DNA from: Sternotherus odoratus
Taxonomy: Eukaryota > Chordata > Testudines > Kinosternidae
Direction: 5' to 3'
Assembly: GCA_032164245.1 (NCBI GenBank)
Contig: JAVMKO010000003.1
Span: 64,426,390 to 64,490,389 of the forward strand
DNA length: 64,000 nt
Position numbers and translations under genes: made by a program. This document shows positions 10,141 through 19,516 of the stretch, piece by piece (within the stretch, counting starts at the first letter, position 1; every line of letters starts with the position of its first letter). The notes under the pieces were generated by a model that saw only the letters and a program-made list of their open reading frames with translations, was not told the DNA's origin and did not search any database.

Positions 10141-10465
10141 CTTTTGAGGGTTATTGATTCAAGAGTGCTTGGTTGTTTCCATATTCAAAAGAGTATTAAT
10201 AAAGTTGATATTCTTAGTTAAATAATACTGAGATTGTGCAATATTGGGAAACTGTTAAATGCTTACTGTTTTCAGTCCATTTTTACAATATTTTAAATAT
10301 ATACATATTGGCTTACAAGGCAGTTGTGGGGGCAGGCAGAACTTAGTCCCATTCTGGGCACCACCAAAAATTAGACAAACCTGACACCGCTGAACTTAGA
10401 TACCTAAGACTGGGGTTTAGGTGGCAAACTACTTTTGTGAATCCCACCTTAAATTCCTCTAGATT

Positions 10466-12109
10466 GGAAATGGAGTGCACTTGGCATTTTTCACCTTGAG
10501 AGGTCAGCCTTACTGGAAGTTATCGGTGCTCAGCATGTTTCAGGGGTGGCTTAGCTGTGGCAATGACTTTACCAAGGAAACGTGCAATCAGGCAAATTGC
10601 ACAAAGTATAAACAAACTGTCTTCCTAGTAGGAAATCTGCATGACCTTTTGCTCCTGACACTTGGTTCCCAGCTAACTGAGCAGACAAATCAAAGCCATT
10701 CCTATGTTTACTCATTATTTGGTGAGCAGTATTAATGTGTGTGCTGCTTGGTCCCAAGGAATTTAGGAAGTGCATGGGCTGACCTATTTGATGTGAATAG
10801 TATTTGTTATTAATTTAGCTCCCTTTATTGATCAGGGAATCATTCATTAACCAACCCTGAATCTGTTTGGTCACTAAATGATTTGAATTATGGTCTCATT
10901 AGCATCAGCGCAGCTTAGAATAATGGAAACCTACACAGTATATTCTGATGTTTTTCTAGAGTTTCTTTTTGTTTTGAAAGAATCTGTAATATAATAGGAA
11001 TAAGCCATTTCAAGATGTGGTAACACGATGAGATATCACCACACCCATTTTGGATGAAAGTGCGTGGCATGTAGCCCATGACTGGCAACAGCCCTTAGGT
11101 GTGGTGATCTCTCAGTCTCACCGCACCCTGTCGTGTCAAACAGTTTCATAGAGTATAGTATGAAGGTCCAGTTCTGCTACCCTTACTCACCATGAGTAAG
11201 TGTGACAGGATCTGGTGCTAGGTGAGTAAATGTTACAGTAAGGAAGCAGTATGTGTAACCGTATGATGACAGTGAAAATTCTATGATCACAGCTTTGGAA
11301 ATAAGGCATTAATTGGTTTTTGACAGTTTCAGTCTAACACCTCTTAGCAGGAGTTCAAAAGCACTTTAAGGTATTCACTTTGTTTAGGTTAGTTGCAGTT
11401 TCAGGTAGTAAGTATCTATCCAATTAATCTCCTTCTCTGCTCTCGACAAAGCATATAACATTCCTTTTGCTATTCAATATTCTAAGCGACATGTTAGTTG
11501 GCAGTTTGGATTGAAAAGCAAATAAGCATTATGCAAACTGCAGGATTCTGGCACTCATATTAAGATGAGTGAGCTGGCAAGAAATTCTGCCAAACTTTCC
11601 TGATCCCAGAGAGACCTGCAAACACTAATCCAAGAGATCAGCTAACAATAACAAAACAGAACAAAAAAGGGGGAAATACATTTTTATGGGCTGGGAGGGA
11701 TGCAGTTTTGGAGTCAGGAGGTGGATTTCCTGTGGAGAGCAAACTATTGGACTGCAGGGACCACAAATTAAAAAACAAAAAGAACTCTAATGTGAGACCA
11801 AGGGAGGTCCTAGAGGCATGAGATTTTAAAGGATTTTATCAGCACTGGGTCCCAGCCAGGCAAGCCTGTGACTAAATTTCTTCCTAAACATTCTCCAGAA
11901 AGAGATGAAGTTTACTGATATCAGAACATATCATGAAGACACATCCATTGGCACATATGGAGACACACCCATTAGTGCTGCTTTTGCCTGATTAATGACT
12001 ACAGTAAACTTTACATCTCCATTTGATCAGGGGGGGGGGGGGAGAGGAAGGGAGTTTACAAGGCGACTCACAAAGGTACAAAGTGCCCTGAAAATCAATG
12101 GGAGTTGTG
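10466..12109. other. No recognised gene; one hairpin
   Basis: No gene is visible. At 11027-11122, GAGATATCACCACACCC and its mirror GGTGTGGTGATCTCTC form an imperfect stem with a loop of about 60 bases, probably a degraded palindromic repeat. Poly-G occurs near 12031-12042. Confidence 0.4.
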
Positions 12110-12680
12110 AGCCTCACTTTCATGTGGGAGACAATGTGGGTGAGGTCATATATTTTATTGAATTAACTTCTGTTGGTGAGAGAGACAAGCTTTAGAGTTT
12201 ACATAGAGCTCTTCTTCAGGTCTGGAAAGGTATTCCCAGAGTACAGCAAAATGCAAGATGAACCGGATTGTTTAGCATAACTAGTTAGCACATATTGTAA
12301 GGTACCATTCAGGGTAGAGTGGCCTATTAACACCTCTGTCATTTTAGGACAAAAAGAGGATGTTAATGGGTCACAAATTGTTGTAATAAGCCATAAATCT
12401 GTCTCTGTTCAGTCCATGATTTTTAGTGTCTAGCAGAGTGATGAATTTAAGCTCCCAGGCTCATCTTTTGAAAGTGTTGTGCAGTTTTCCTTTGAGGATG
12501 AGGGGAGATAGGTCAGATATAGGGTGATCACAGAAATGAAGAAGACTTGAAGAAGAGCTCTTGTGTGTCTTGAAAGCTTGTCTCTCTCACCAACAGAGGT
12601 TGGTACAATAAAAGATATTGCCTCACCCACCTGGTCTCTCTAATATCCTGGGAAAGATCTGGCCACAACTGCACTGCGTA
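12110..12680 (-). mobile_element. PLE 3' region with head-to-head inverted tail
   Basis: From 12128 to about 12530 the minus strand reads the 3' tail and part of the adjoining 3' untranslated region of a PLE. At about 12545 the orientation flips, and a second tail runs on the plus strand to 12680 (CTTGAAGAAGAGCTC, GAAAGCTTGTCTCTCTCACC, CAATAAAAGATATTG, ATCCTGGG). The two tails therefore point away from each other. Each tail carries a degraded hammerhead-like core: CTGAAGA at 12213-12219 on the minus strand, and TTGAAGA with GAAA at 12572-12575 on the plus strand. Confidence 0.7.
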
Positions 12681-12703
12681 TAATTCTCAAAATCTCCCCT
12701 TTA

Positions 12704-12832
12704 CTATATTTATTATTGATAATATTTAGTATTATTATTGTAGTAATGCATAATGAGCCTCAGTCATGGAGCAGCGCCCCATTGTGCCAGATGTTGTACA
12801 AACACAGAACAAAAAGATCATCCCTACTAGAA
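12704..12832 (+). mobile_element. L2/CORE-SINE-like tail fragment
   Basis: An ATTATTATT-rich start leads to CCCCATTGTGCCAGATGTTG and TACAAACACAGAACAAAAAG. This tail is common in sauropsid genomes and resembles the shared 3' ends of L2-type LINEs and their SINEs. A second copy lies at 61245-61380. Confidence 0.55.
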
Positions 12833-13304
12833 AACGGTTTTCAAATATTTCATACTTTCCTAGATGGTAAAATATATCTTAAGACATTCAATTCATTTGG
12901 GACTTAGCTTTTGTTTCTGAGTTGCAGTGATTAGAGCTTATGTTCAGTTTGAAGTCTTGCACATTGTTTTATTAACACAGTCCTGTAATCTGCGTTCCTT
13001 AAATGAAGATGGTGTTTTTACTCTAAGAGGAATAATCCAGTTGTATAAACAATTATAAAACAGAAGTCTGCTATCTCGGCATTTTGGTCATATTTCTTCA
13101 AATTAACGAGGGAAAGTATTCTGGAATATCCTGCTTTTGTTCATACTAAGATCAGTCTGAAAAGATTATCCTGAACCACACAGTAATTAAATACAGAAGG
13201 CAATTCAGCTAGAACAAGGACCTCTTTGCTCCAGTTTTATTCTTTTATCAAGTCAAATGCTCTACAATACAACCTCTTGGTGTTCTAGAAAAAATCTCTT
13301 TTGG

Positions 13305-13440
13305 CAGGTTCATGGATTCATAGATTTTAAGGCCAGATTTAGTCCTCTGTATCTTAGGCTATCAAATTTCATTCAGTCATCCTTGTATTCATCCCAATAA
13401 TTTGTAGTTTATTCCTTCACTTCGGTGTGTATCTGCATGT
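13305..13440 (-). mobile_element. CR1-type LINE fragment
   Basis: TTCATGGATTCATAGATTTT followed by AAGGCCAGATTTAGTCCTC resembles the reverse complement of a CR1 3' end, whose terminal ATTCTATG-type repeats appear here as CATAGA. It is short and decayed. Confidence 0.45.
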
Positions 13441-13516
13441 TTCAATTTGGTGTGTGAAAAGGTAGACTGGACTAGACTAGAATTTGATATTATACAGTGA
13501 CTTTCATAGTCTAAGG

Positions 13517-14408
13517 CAGTGGTTCCCAAACTTTAACAATCGGTGAACCCCTTTCACTAAAATCTCGTCTCATGAACCATGTCCTAAAAATGTATATTTC
13601 CATGGATTTTCTCCCTTACCTCAGGATAAATTATAAAAGCAGTGATCTTGGAAATATAAAATTTGTTTTTATGACATGCTTATTACACACTATTTATTAA
13701 TTATTCTTTATCATTAATGTAATAAAAATACTTTACAAAAATGAAAACACTCTTCCAATAACTCACTTTTGTAGCTTGTGTCACTTTTGATTAAGCCTGT
13801 TATAAGACAAGGCTCCTATCACACCCAGGATCAGTGGGGGGGGGCACTTCTGAAAAAGAGGGGGCTAGGGAAAAAAGGGGAGGGACCCATGCAGGGGGGT
13901 GCTGATGCGGGGGTGGCATGTGACCCTTATTGCCCCCCCATACTGGCGCCTCTGGCTCCTATGTTTCCTCAAGGAGTATCAGATGTGAAACCGAATGAAG
14001 GTATTTAAGAAGCCAACTCAAAGAGTTCCTCCTACACAAGCATTCAGGTTTTGAGCACTCCAAGCAAACAATGCACATTACAACAAAGCTTTAACTTGTT
14101 ACTCATAATAATTTAAAATACAATACTAGCAGCCTATTTCATTTTTAAAACAGCAAAAATATCCACCTCCCTTTCTATTTTGTAAAAGGAGACTTGAAGT
14201 TTAAATCTCCTCAGTGTGATAGGTATGCTTGCTTTGATCTGCTTAGCTCTTGGAAGTCCAGGGGCTCCAGGGGGCTGCTGCTGGCCCTATGCTGCCCAGG
14301 GTCCCTATCGATAACTCTGTCCGCCATTAGGGAATTTTTTCCCCGAGAACCCCCTGTAACATTTCCTGAACCCCCAGGGGTTCACGAACCCCAGTTTGGG
14401 AAGCACTG
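13517..14408. mobile_element. Non-autonomous hAT element
   Basis: The left end CAGTGGTTCCCAAACT is mirrored at the right by AGTTTGGGAAGCACTG with few mismatches. The 8-bp flanks are GTCTAAGG (13509-13516) and GTCTCAGG (14409-14416), one mismatch. It carries a younger hAT MITE at 13820-13954. No transposase similarity was recognised. Confidence 0.8.
13820..13954. mobile_element. Small hAT MITE nested in a hAT element
   Basis: Exact 8-bp flanks GCTCCTAT (13812-13819 and 13955-13962) enclose 135 bp that begin CACACCCAGGATCAGTGGGG and end GGCGCCTCTG. The termini are only weakly mirrored, so the call rests mainly on the target duplication. Confidence 0.65.
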
Positions 14409-14709
14409 GTCTCAGGGTATTGTGAAGAGCTGTACAGAGCATGGACTAGGTTGGCATTGCAACAATTATGTGAACAAATCCAGTAGCCATATTAGACAAA
14501 TTAGCAATATTTCACATGCATCAGCAATGAGAAAAACTGATTAAAGCTGGGGGTTTACGCTTCTCGCCCAATCATTTCTTTAAGAGTTAGTATATGCTAA
14601 TTTAATTAGGTTACTTTGCAATTCAGCATAAACAAATCTCTGTTTGGCTGTTTGTTAGGGTGAACACTATAAACTCTTTAAAATCATCTATTGGTGGATC
14701 TGGAGTTTA

Positions 14710-15757
14710 GGTCTTGTCTTCACATACAGCGCTATAGCAGAGCAGCTGCACGGGCAGTACACACAACAATGCTCCCCCTGCTGATTTAATGCCTCTGCTA
14801 CGTTGACAAAATAAAACCATCTCGACAAGCAACATAGAAGATGCTCCTCCGCCAATGGTCAGCACAGTTAACCCACCTCCCCAAGGGCATGGTTAGACTG
14901 GCGCTCTGTGGCGCAAAAACCCTCCAGTAGCGCAATAATTTTCCTAGCGTACACACTTCAAAGGGACATTTTACGAAATGACTCACTGTTTAAAGCGCAA
15001 GTATTAAACCTCCTTTCCGAGAGTGATAAGCCTTTTTGCGCTAGCGCTAGAGCCAAGGGTGGGAATGTGGACACCCATGGGATCTCTTGCATGCCTCCGA
15101 GCCATGTAAAGCCATCAGCAAGCCATTTAAGGCCATCAGCAAGCCATTAAAGACAATCAACATGCCATGTAAGGCAAATGACGTGAGGTTTTATAAAAGG
15201 TTGTTTTATAAAAGCGGAAGTAGCTTTGCAGTTTCTCTCTAACAACTCACACAGCAAATAACCAGTGAAAATGCTTGCGGACGGAGCTGTGTGTCTGAAA
15301 TAGACAGCCTGTCAGTTTTTGCTAACGAAAACTCACTGACAGCCAGATCTCATCTCCCTGTGAACAACTTCCCAGTTCCCCCTCGCCCCCCTCCTTTGCA
15401 AAGCACGTTGCACCCAGCTGAATGCTGGGATACCTGCCCTATCCCGCTACTGTGACTGCCGCCAGAAGTGCTACAAATGTATCCATTCTTTAGCGCTACA
15501 AGGTTTCAATCTGCACAGGCTCTAGCGCGATACCTATTGCGCTACATTGGGAAGCGCTACAAATAAACGCGCTATAATCTATAGTCTAACCATACCCCAA
15601 GAGGTGGTAGCTATGTCAGTGGGAGAAGCTCTCCGACTGACATAGCGTTGTCTCCATAGAGTTTAGGTCAGTATGACAATGTTGCTCAGTGGTGTGGACT
15701 TTTGACACCCTGAACAACATAGTTATACCGATATAAGTCTGTAGTGTGGTCCTGGCC
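14710..15757. mobile_element. Harbinger-type MITE, interrupted
   Basis: It is flanked by TTA on both sides (14707-14709 and 15758-15760). The left terminus GGTCTTGTCTTCACATACA is mirrored by TGTAGTGTGGTCCTGGCC at the right with mismatches. A 713-bp element sits inside, so its original length was about 330 bp. Confidence 0.7.
14886..15598. mobile_element. Nested element with AAG flanks and promoter-like core
   Basis: The ends GGCATGGTTAGACT and AGTCTAACCATACC are inverted repeats. AAG borders both sides (14883-14885, 15599-15601), although the exact split is ambiguous because of a C run. The interior holds about 3.5 copies of a 21-bp unit, AGCCAT(G/T)TAA(A/G)GCCATCAGC, at 15101-15170. It then has two TATAAAA boxes at 15192-15198 and 15207-15213. 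Frequent AGCGCTA motifs relate it to the 4588-4883 MITE family. No coding frame is evident. Confidence 0.65.
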
Positions 15758-16037
15758 TTAGACTGACTTTCCTACTCTGTTTCTTTTTCTCTAGCAGTTG
15801 GGCTCATCACGCAGCATCAAGGCAGTAGGGAGAAACCAACGCATTCATTTTTGTGCCTGTGGTTTTTTTTATCAGAACAGAGCAACTAGATCACAGGAGT
15901 CATTAAAATCCACTGCTCCACTGTCCTGTAGATATACTGATGGAAGAAATGTGGAGGTTTGAGCTCTTGCATTTAGGTGCTGTTGAACAGGAAGCAAAGG
16001 TCACATAGTCACATAATCATAACTAAATTGGCTATAC

Positions 16038-16272
16038 TACGATTTTGTCTACACTACAAATGCTACACAGGCATTGGGGCAGCACTGCTACAGTGACAGA
16101 AGGTGTTTTTCTGCTTCTGTAGAAGTAGTAAGTCAGTGGATGAATTCTTCCATCAGCCTAGCAGTTTCTATACTTAGGTTGTCTTAACTACATTTCTCAG
16201 GGTGGGTGAAGTTTTCACACCCTTGAGCAACATACCTAGGTCGACCTAAGTTTTAGGTGTAGATCAATTCTA
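16038..16272. mobile_element. MITE of the GTCTACACTAC type
   Basis: The left side TTTTGTCTACACTACAAA is loosely mirrored on the right by TTTTAGGTGTAGATCAATTC, with the typical inner CCTAGGTCGACCTAAG. The ends are approximate and no target duplication was fixed. Confidence 0.5.
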
Positions 16273-16904
16273 AGAGAGGTGGCAATTATGTTATGCATTG
16301 GTGCTATGGAAAAGTCTGTTAAAAGACATCTTGTGACAACATGATGGGGTTGTAGGAATTACATATTATCAACATGACCATGTTACCTGCACAAATTTCT
16401 CTATCCCTTCCACACTGTAGGGACACATAACTTTACCCAGTTCCTAGGGCTCAAGGTGCAACCCTGTTAATTTATACAGCCACCCTTACCCAATTCCTAA
16501 GGCTCAGGGCACATCTTTCTGTGGGTTGGCAGGATCTTTAGCCACTGAAAGAGCCTCACACAGTAATATTCTTATCCTCTATTTATTGACAATTCCCAAA
16601 CAAGCAGAATACATATGCTAAGCACACAGTGTCATGCTCACCAATCCTGATACAGGCAGGCAGGCTTCTCCTATTGGCCAGGCAAGGTCAGTCTCTGGAT
16701 CTTAGCTGCTGCACGTCACAGTTGTGCAGGAGAGTCCTGGCAGCTCTTACCTTAGTCTGGGTCTTGGAGGTGAGATCTTGTCCTTGGGGTTCCTTATCTC
16801 CTTTGGTCTTCTTCCAGACTTTTTCTTCCTTCCTTCTGCTTCTGTTAGTTCCAATCTTCTTCCTCTCCTGATCTCCTTCTCGGTCCCCAGTATATATAAT
16901 GAAA

Positions 16905-17126
16905 GTGAGGAATACTTGTAGCACCTTAGAGACTAACCAGTTTATTTCAGCATAAGCTTTCGTGGACTATAGCCCACTTCATCGGATGCATCCGATGAAG
17001 TGGGCTATAGTCCACGAAAGCTTATGCTGAAATAAACTGGTTAGTCTCTAAGGTGCTACAAGTATTTCTCGCTTTCTTTTAGTTTACGGATATAGACTAA
17101 CATGACTGCTATTCTTGAACTGGTCG
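16905..17126 (+). mobile_element. Palindromic PLE-tail insertion with 15-bp target duplication
   Basis: The 222 bp are flanked by exact 15-bp repeats GTATATATAATGAAA (16890-16904 and 17127-17141). The content is two PLE-like tails head to head. The left arm is on the minus strand and the right arm on the plus strand, and they meet with no spacer between 16988 and 16989. The arms match for about 88 bases (16901-17076), with two differences seen at the outer ends. The right tail runs on alone through AGACTAACATGACTGCTATT to 17126. It inserted at the TATA region of the solo LTR, and the related LTR at 26836-27538 has the empty site. Confidence 0.85.
16992..17029 (+). ncRNA. Hammerhead-ribozyme-like motif
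   Basis: The order is CCGATGA (16992-16998; consensus CUGANGA, with U4 changed to C), a stem GTGG/CCAC at 17000-17015 closed by a short loop, GAAA (17016-17019), and a mini-stem AGC-TTAT-GCT. The base after that stem is G, where the consensus needs A, C or U. Hammerhead motifs are known in the terminal repeats of PLEs. With two core changes this copy is probably inactive. A mirrored copy lies on the minus strand at about 16948-16985. Confidence 0.55.
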
Positions 17127-17135
17127 GTATATATA
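17127..17135 (-). promoter_or_regulatory. TATA-box-like site of the solo LTR
   Basis: TATATATA lies about 30 bases to the U5 side of the nearest ATTGGTT box on the minus strand, the usual place for an LTR core promoter. It is duplicated at 16890-16898 because the PLE inserted exactly there. Confidence 0.4.
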
Positions 17136-17644
17136 ATGAAACTTGAGTCCTGCTTAGTTATACCTTAACCAATTATCTTAGTATAATTTTACTAACCAAT
17201 TATAACAAAATTACCTAACCAATCATACCCCACCACCTTAATTGATTTACACCTGGAAAAATTAATTATATAGCAGACAGAAACAATTACAAACCAGACA
17301 GGGATCACAGTGTCAAACAATAGGAAAGTGTAAGGACAATGATCACACAATGAGGATTCCACAGCACTTTCTATTGATAAGCAGTTCTTGCCAGACAGAA
17401 TAGTGTTATTTAAGTTTTCTTTATCCATCTTGAGATCTGTTTCTTTATCTGGTGACAGTGGGGAGCTATCAGGGCAAAGTCCCCTCCTCACAGCCTGGTG
17501 TGATACATTTTAGATGGAATGTGAGTATGTGACTCCAGGCCTACAGCTAATGGCTGCTGCTTTTTCAGTCTGGAAGGCTGCAGAAGGCAGCTTTGGTTCA
17601 GGCCTTCCAACATGGCTACAGAAAAGCCATATTGTTACAGCCAC

Positions 17645-19321
17645 ACTTTACATTACCTTAAGCAGCTTGATCTTTCTAGCAAAATTTGGACTTTAAAAAT
17701 CCAGTTAAGAGCCGGTTTTCCTCCTACAAATGATTTATTTTGTCTTCTTATAACAATAGGTTGTATCGTTTTTCTCCTTCTGAGTTTTTCCTTTGATGTG
17801 TCAAGTGCTGAAGGAAACACTGTGGACCAAATAAGGAGCCCTACTGCAGTTGGAATTCCATGTAAACAGCAGGTGCACTGAGTAGTTGAGGAAAGTTGTC
17901 AGTTTTCCAGCTCTTTTTAAGTAAGAAGAAGAGGGATATAGAAAAACATTTCAAGCACTTCATTTTTCAGAAGACATGAGATTTGGAAAACAAAAATAAA
18001 GACATGAGATGTGGCATGTTTCCTTTATTTGTCCACATCTTCCCCATGCAAATTAAAGAATACTGTACATAAATACTGCATCTGGGCATGATATTCCTAT
18101 TAGGCTGCAAAAATAATCATTCTGCGACAAAGCTTCAACAGGTGTCCGGTGACTTTCACTGGAGCTACAGCAATTTACAACAGTACACAATTTGGCCAGC
18201 TGTTCTTTAGGGGAATTGTACCAGCATTTTTGTTCTTTTACAAATTAAAAAAAAAAAGGCTATTGAAGAAATTTACTTTTGCCTCATGCTTCTTGGTTTG
18301 GTCTCACCGTTACAGACACTGTATTTTAGTGCTTCCAGTCTTCAAAACTCAATCGCAAACATTAAGGCCTTGATTGTGTCTGGTCCCTGCAAGGATCCAC
18401 AAGGGTTTTGAATTAAACCCGAAAAGAAGACTTCCCATACTGCACTCCTGCACTGGAGAAAACAAAGAAAATCATCCTCCTTGCACTCCCCAATGAGCAA
18501 TGATTGCTTGAATCTAGCAGGGCTGCTATACTCCCGAGAAAGGACATGGCCATGGTTCTGCATTCTCTCCATACTGGCGAGCAGCGTAGGCCACTCATGG
18601 CAAGAGTGCACACTGCCCCGGCTTCTAAGTTGACTGTGTTCCCCTATGGCTCCTGGGGGCATTGTGCGCACAGTGCCATCTGACTTTTGTGGAGGGGTAA
18701 TGAGCCGCTGCACTGGTGTGCACACCAATTCCATGGGCTGTGACTTAATGGCAGAATTGAGCCTTAAAGAATGAATCCTCCAATACATCTGGGAGAAAAT
18801 TGAGGCTATGACGTTACATGCCCTGCTCAGGGGGGAGTCAATGTCAGCAGAGGGATGTGAACTCAGGAGTTCCTGGCTCCTGGTTCCATATTTAAAGCAT
18901 GTCTTCTCTTCCGCAACTCTTTTCATAGGACCAAATGCTGGTCCCTTTTTCAGTCCTTACCCAGATATAACTCATTTCTTTTAACAGGAATACTCACGTG
19001 AATAAGGCAAGCAGAGTGTGATCCTATGGCAACTCATGGTGTCGGATACTTCCCTGATGGATTGTATTTTCTAATGGACAACCTACACTAAATTCTCAAT
19101 TACTGAGGGATAATCTTAATTCATTCATATATTTGGTTTCCGCAACCAACTCTCTTTATAATTTTTCATGAGTGATGTATCCAAATACTTGGATGCTAAT
19201 ATTTAAACTGTATTGTTAAATGTATTTACCTAAGTTTTAGTTATTGCTGATTGTGCACTATATGTATCTTATGACTTTTAAAACAAAGTTTGTATTTGTG
19301 AATAATCTAAGCACTATATGA
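17645..19321. other. No recognised gene
   Basis: The longest frame is 194 codons on the minus strand (18926-18342). Its translation has no recognised domain, and no splice context was found. The start of that frame (GGAACCAGGAGCCAGGAACT, then GAGTTCACATCCC) vaguely resembles a tRNA-derived SINE, but not enough for a call. ACATGAGAT is duplicated near 17975 and 18001. Confidence 0.4.
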
Positions 19322-19516
19322 CAGGCACTGCAGTGGAATCCCCAAGGCAAGCGGAAAAGAGGCCGTCCAAGAAACACCTGGCGACGCGACCTTCAGGCTG
19401 ATACCACAACAATGGGCTACACCTGGAACCAGCTAGAGAGAATGGCCCAGGATAGAGGACTCGGGAGATCTGCAGTTGGCGGCCCATACCCCGACTGGGG
19501 TGACGGGCATAACTAA
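19322..19516 (+). pseudogene. Non-LTR retrotransposon ORF2 C-terminus (RTE-like)
   Basis: The plus frame begins GALQWNPQGKRKRGRPRNTW and runs through TTMGYTWNQLERMAQDRG to a natural stop at 19514-19516. The pattern QGKRKRGRP..TWRR followed by TW..L..(A)AQDR is the conserved tail of reverse transcriptases of RTE-type and related LINEs. Only about 63 codons remain; an in-frame stop lies directly upstream at 19319. The 3' untranslated region presumably follows, but its end was not found. Confidence 0.65.

Larger units (their letters stand above)
8829..10392 (+). mobile_element. hAT element, internally deleted
   Basis: The ends CAGGGGTGGC and GACACCGCTG are short imperfect inverted repeats. The 8-bp flanks are GACTTAGA (8821-8828) and AACTTAGA (10393-10400), one mismatch apart. 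Inside, a non-coding left part joins directly to the last ~150 codons of a hAT transposase. A younger hAT MITE (9799-10140) is nested near the right end. Confidence 0.75.
16546..17639 (-). mobile_element. ERV-like solo LTR
   Basis: Read on the minus strand it starts TGTAACAATATGGC and ends GAGGCTCTTTCA. Exact 5-bp flanks GCCAC lie on both sides (16541-16545, 17640-17644). Within it are three ATTGGTT (CCAAT-type) boxes at about 17167-17223, a TATATATA box next to them, and an AATAAA signal (16582-16587 on the plus strand as TTTATT). This order fits U3-R-U5. No viral genes adjoin, so it is an old solo LTR. The right end is confirmed by the second copy at 26836-27538; the left end relies on the 5-bp match alone. 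Confidence 0.6.

Noticed and set aside
16300..16545. Extending the LTR leftwards to a later CTACA or CCTACA end
   Set aside because: Those ends lack a matching duplication at the other side, while 16546 gives an exact 5-bp match; the region 16430-16515 has its own imperfect direct repeat and remains unassigned.
18342..18926. A 194-codon minus-strand frame as a host gene
   Set aside because: No family signature, splice context or similarity to a neighbouring gene; one such frame in 64 kb is expected by chance.
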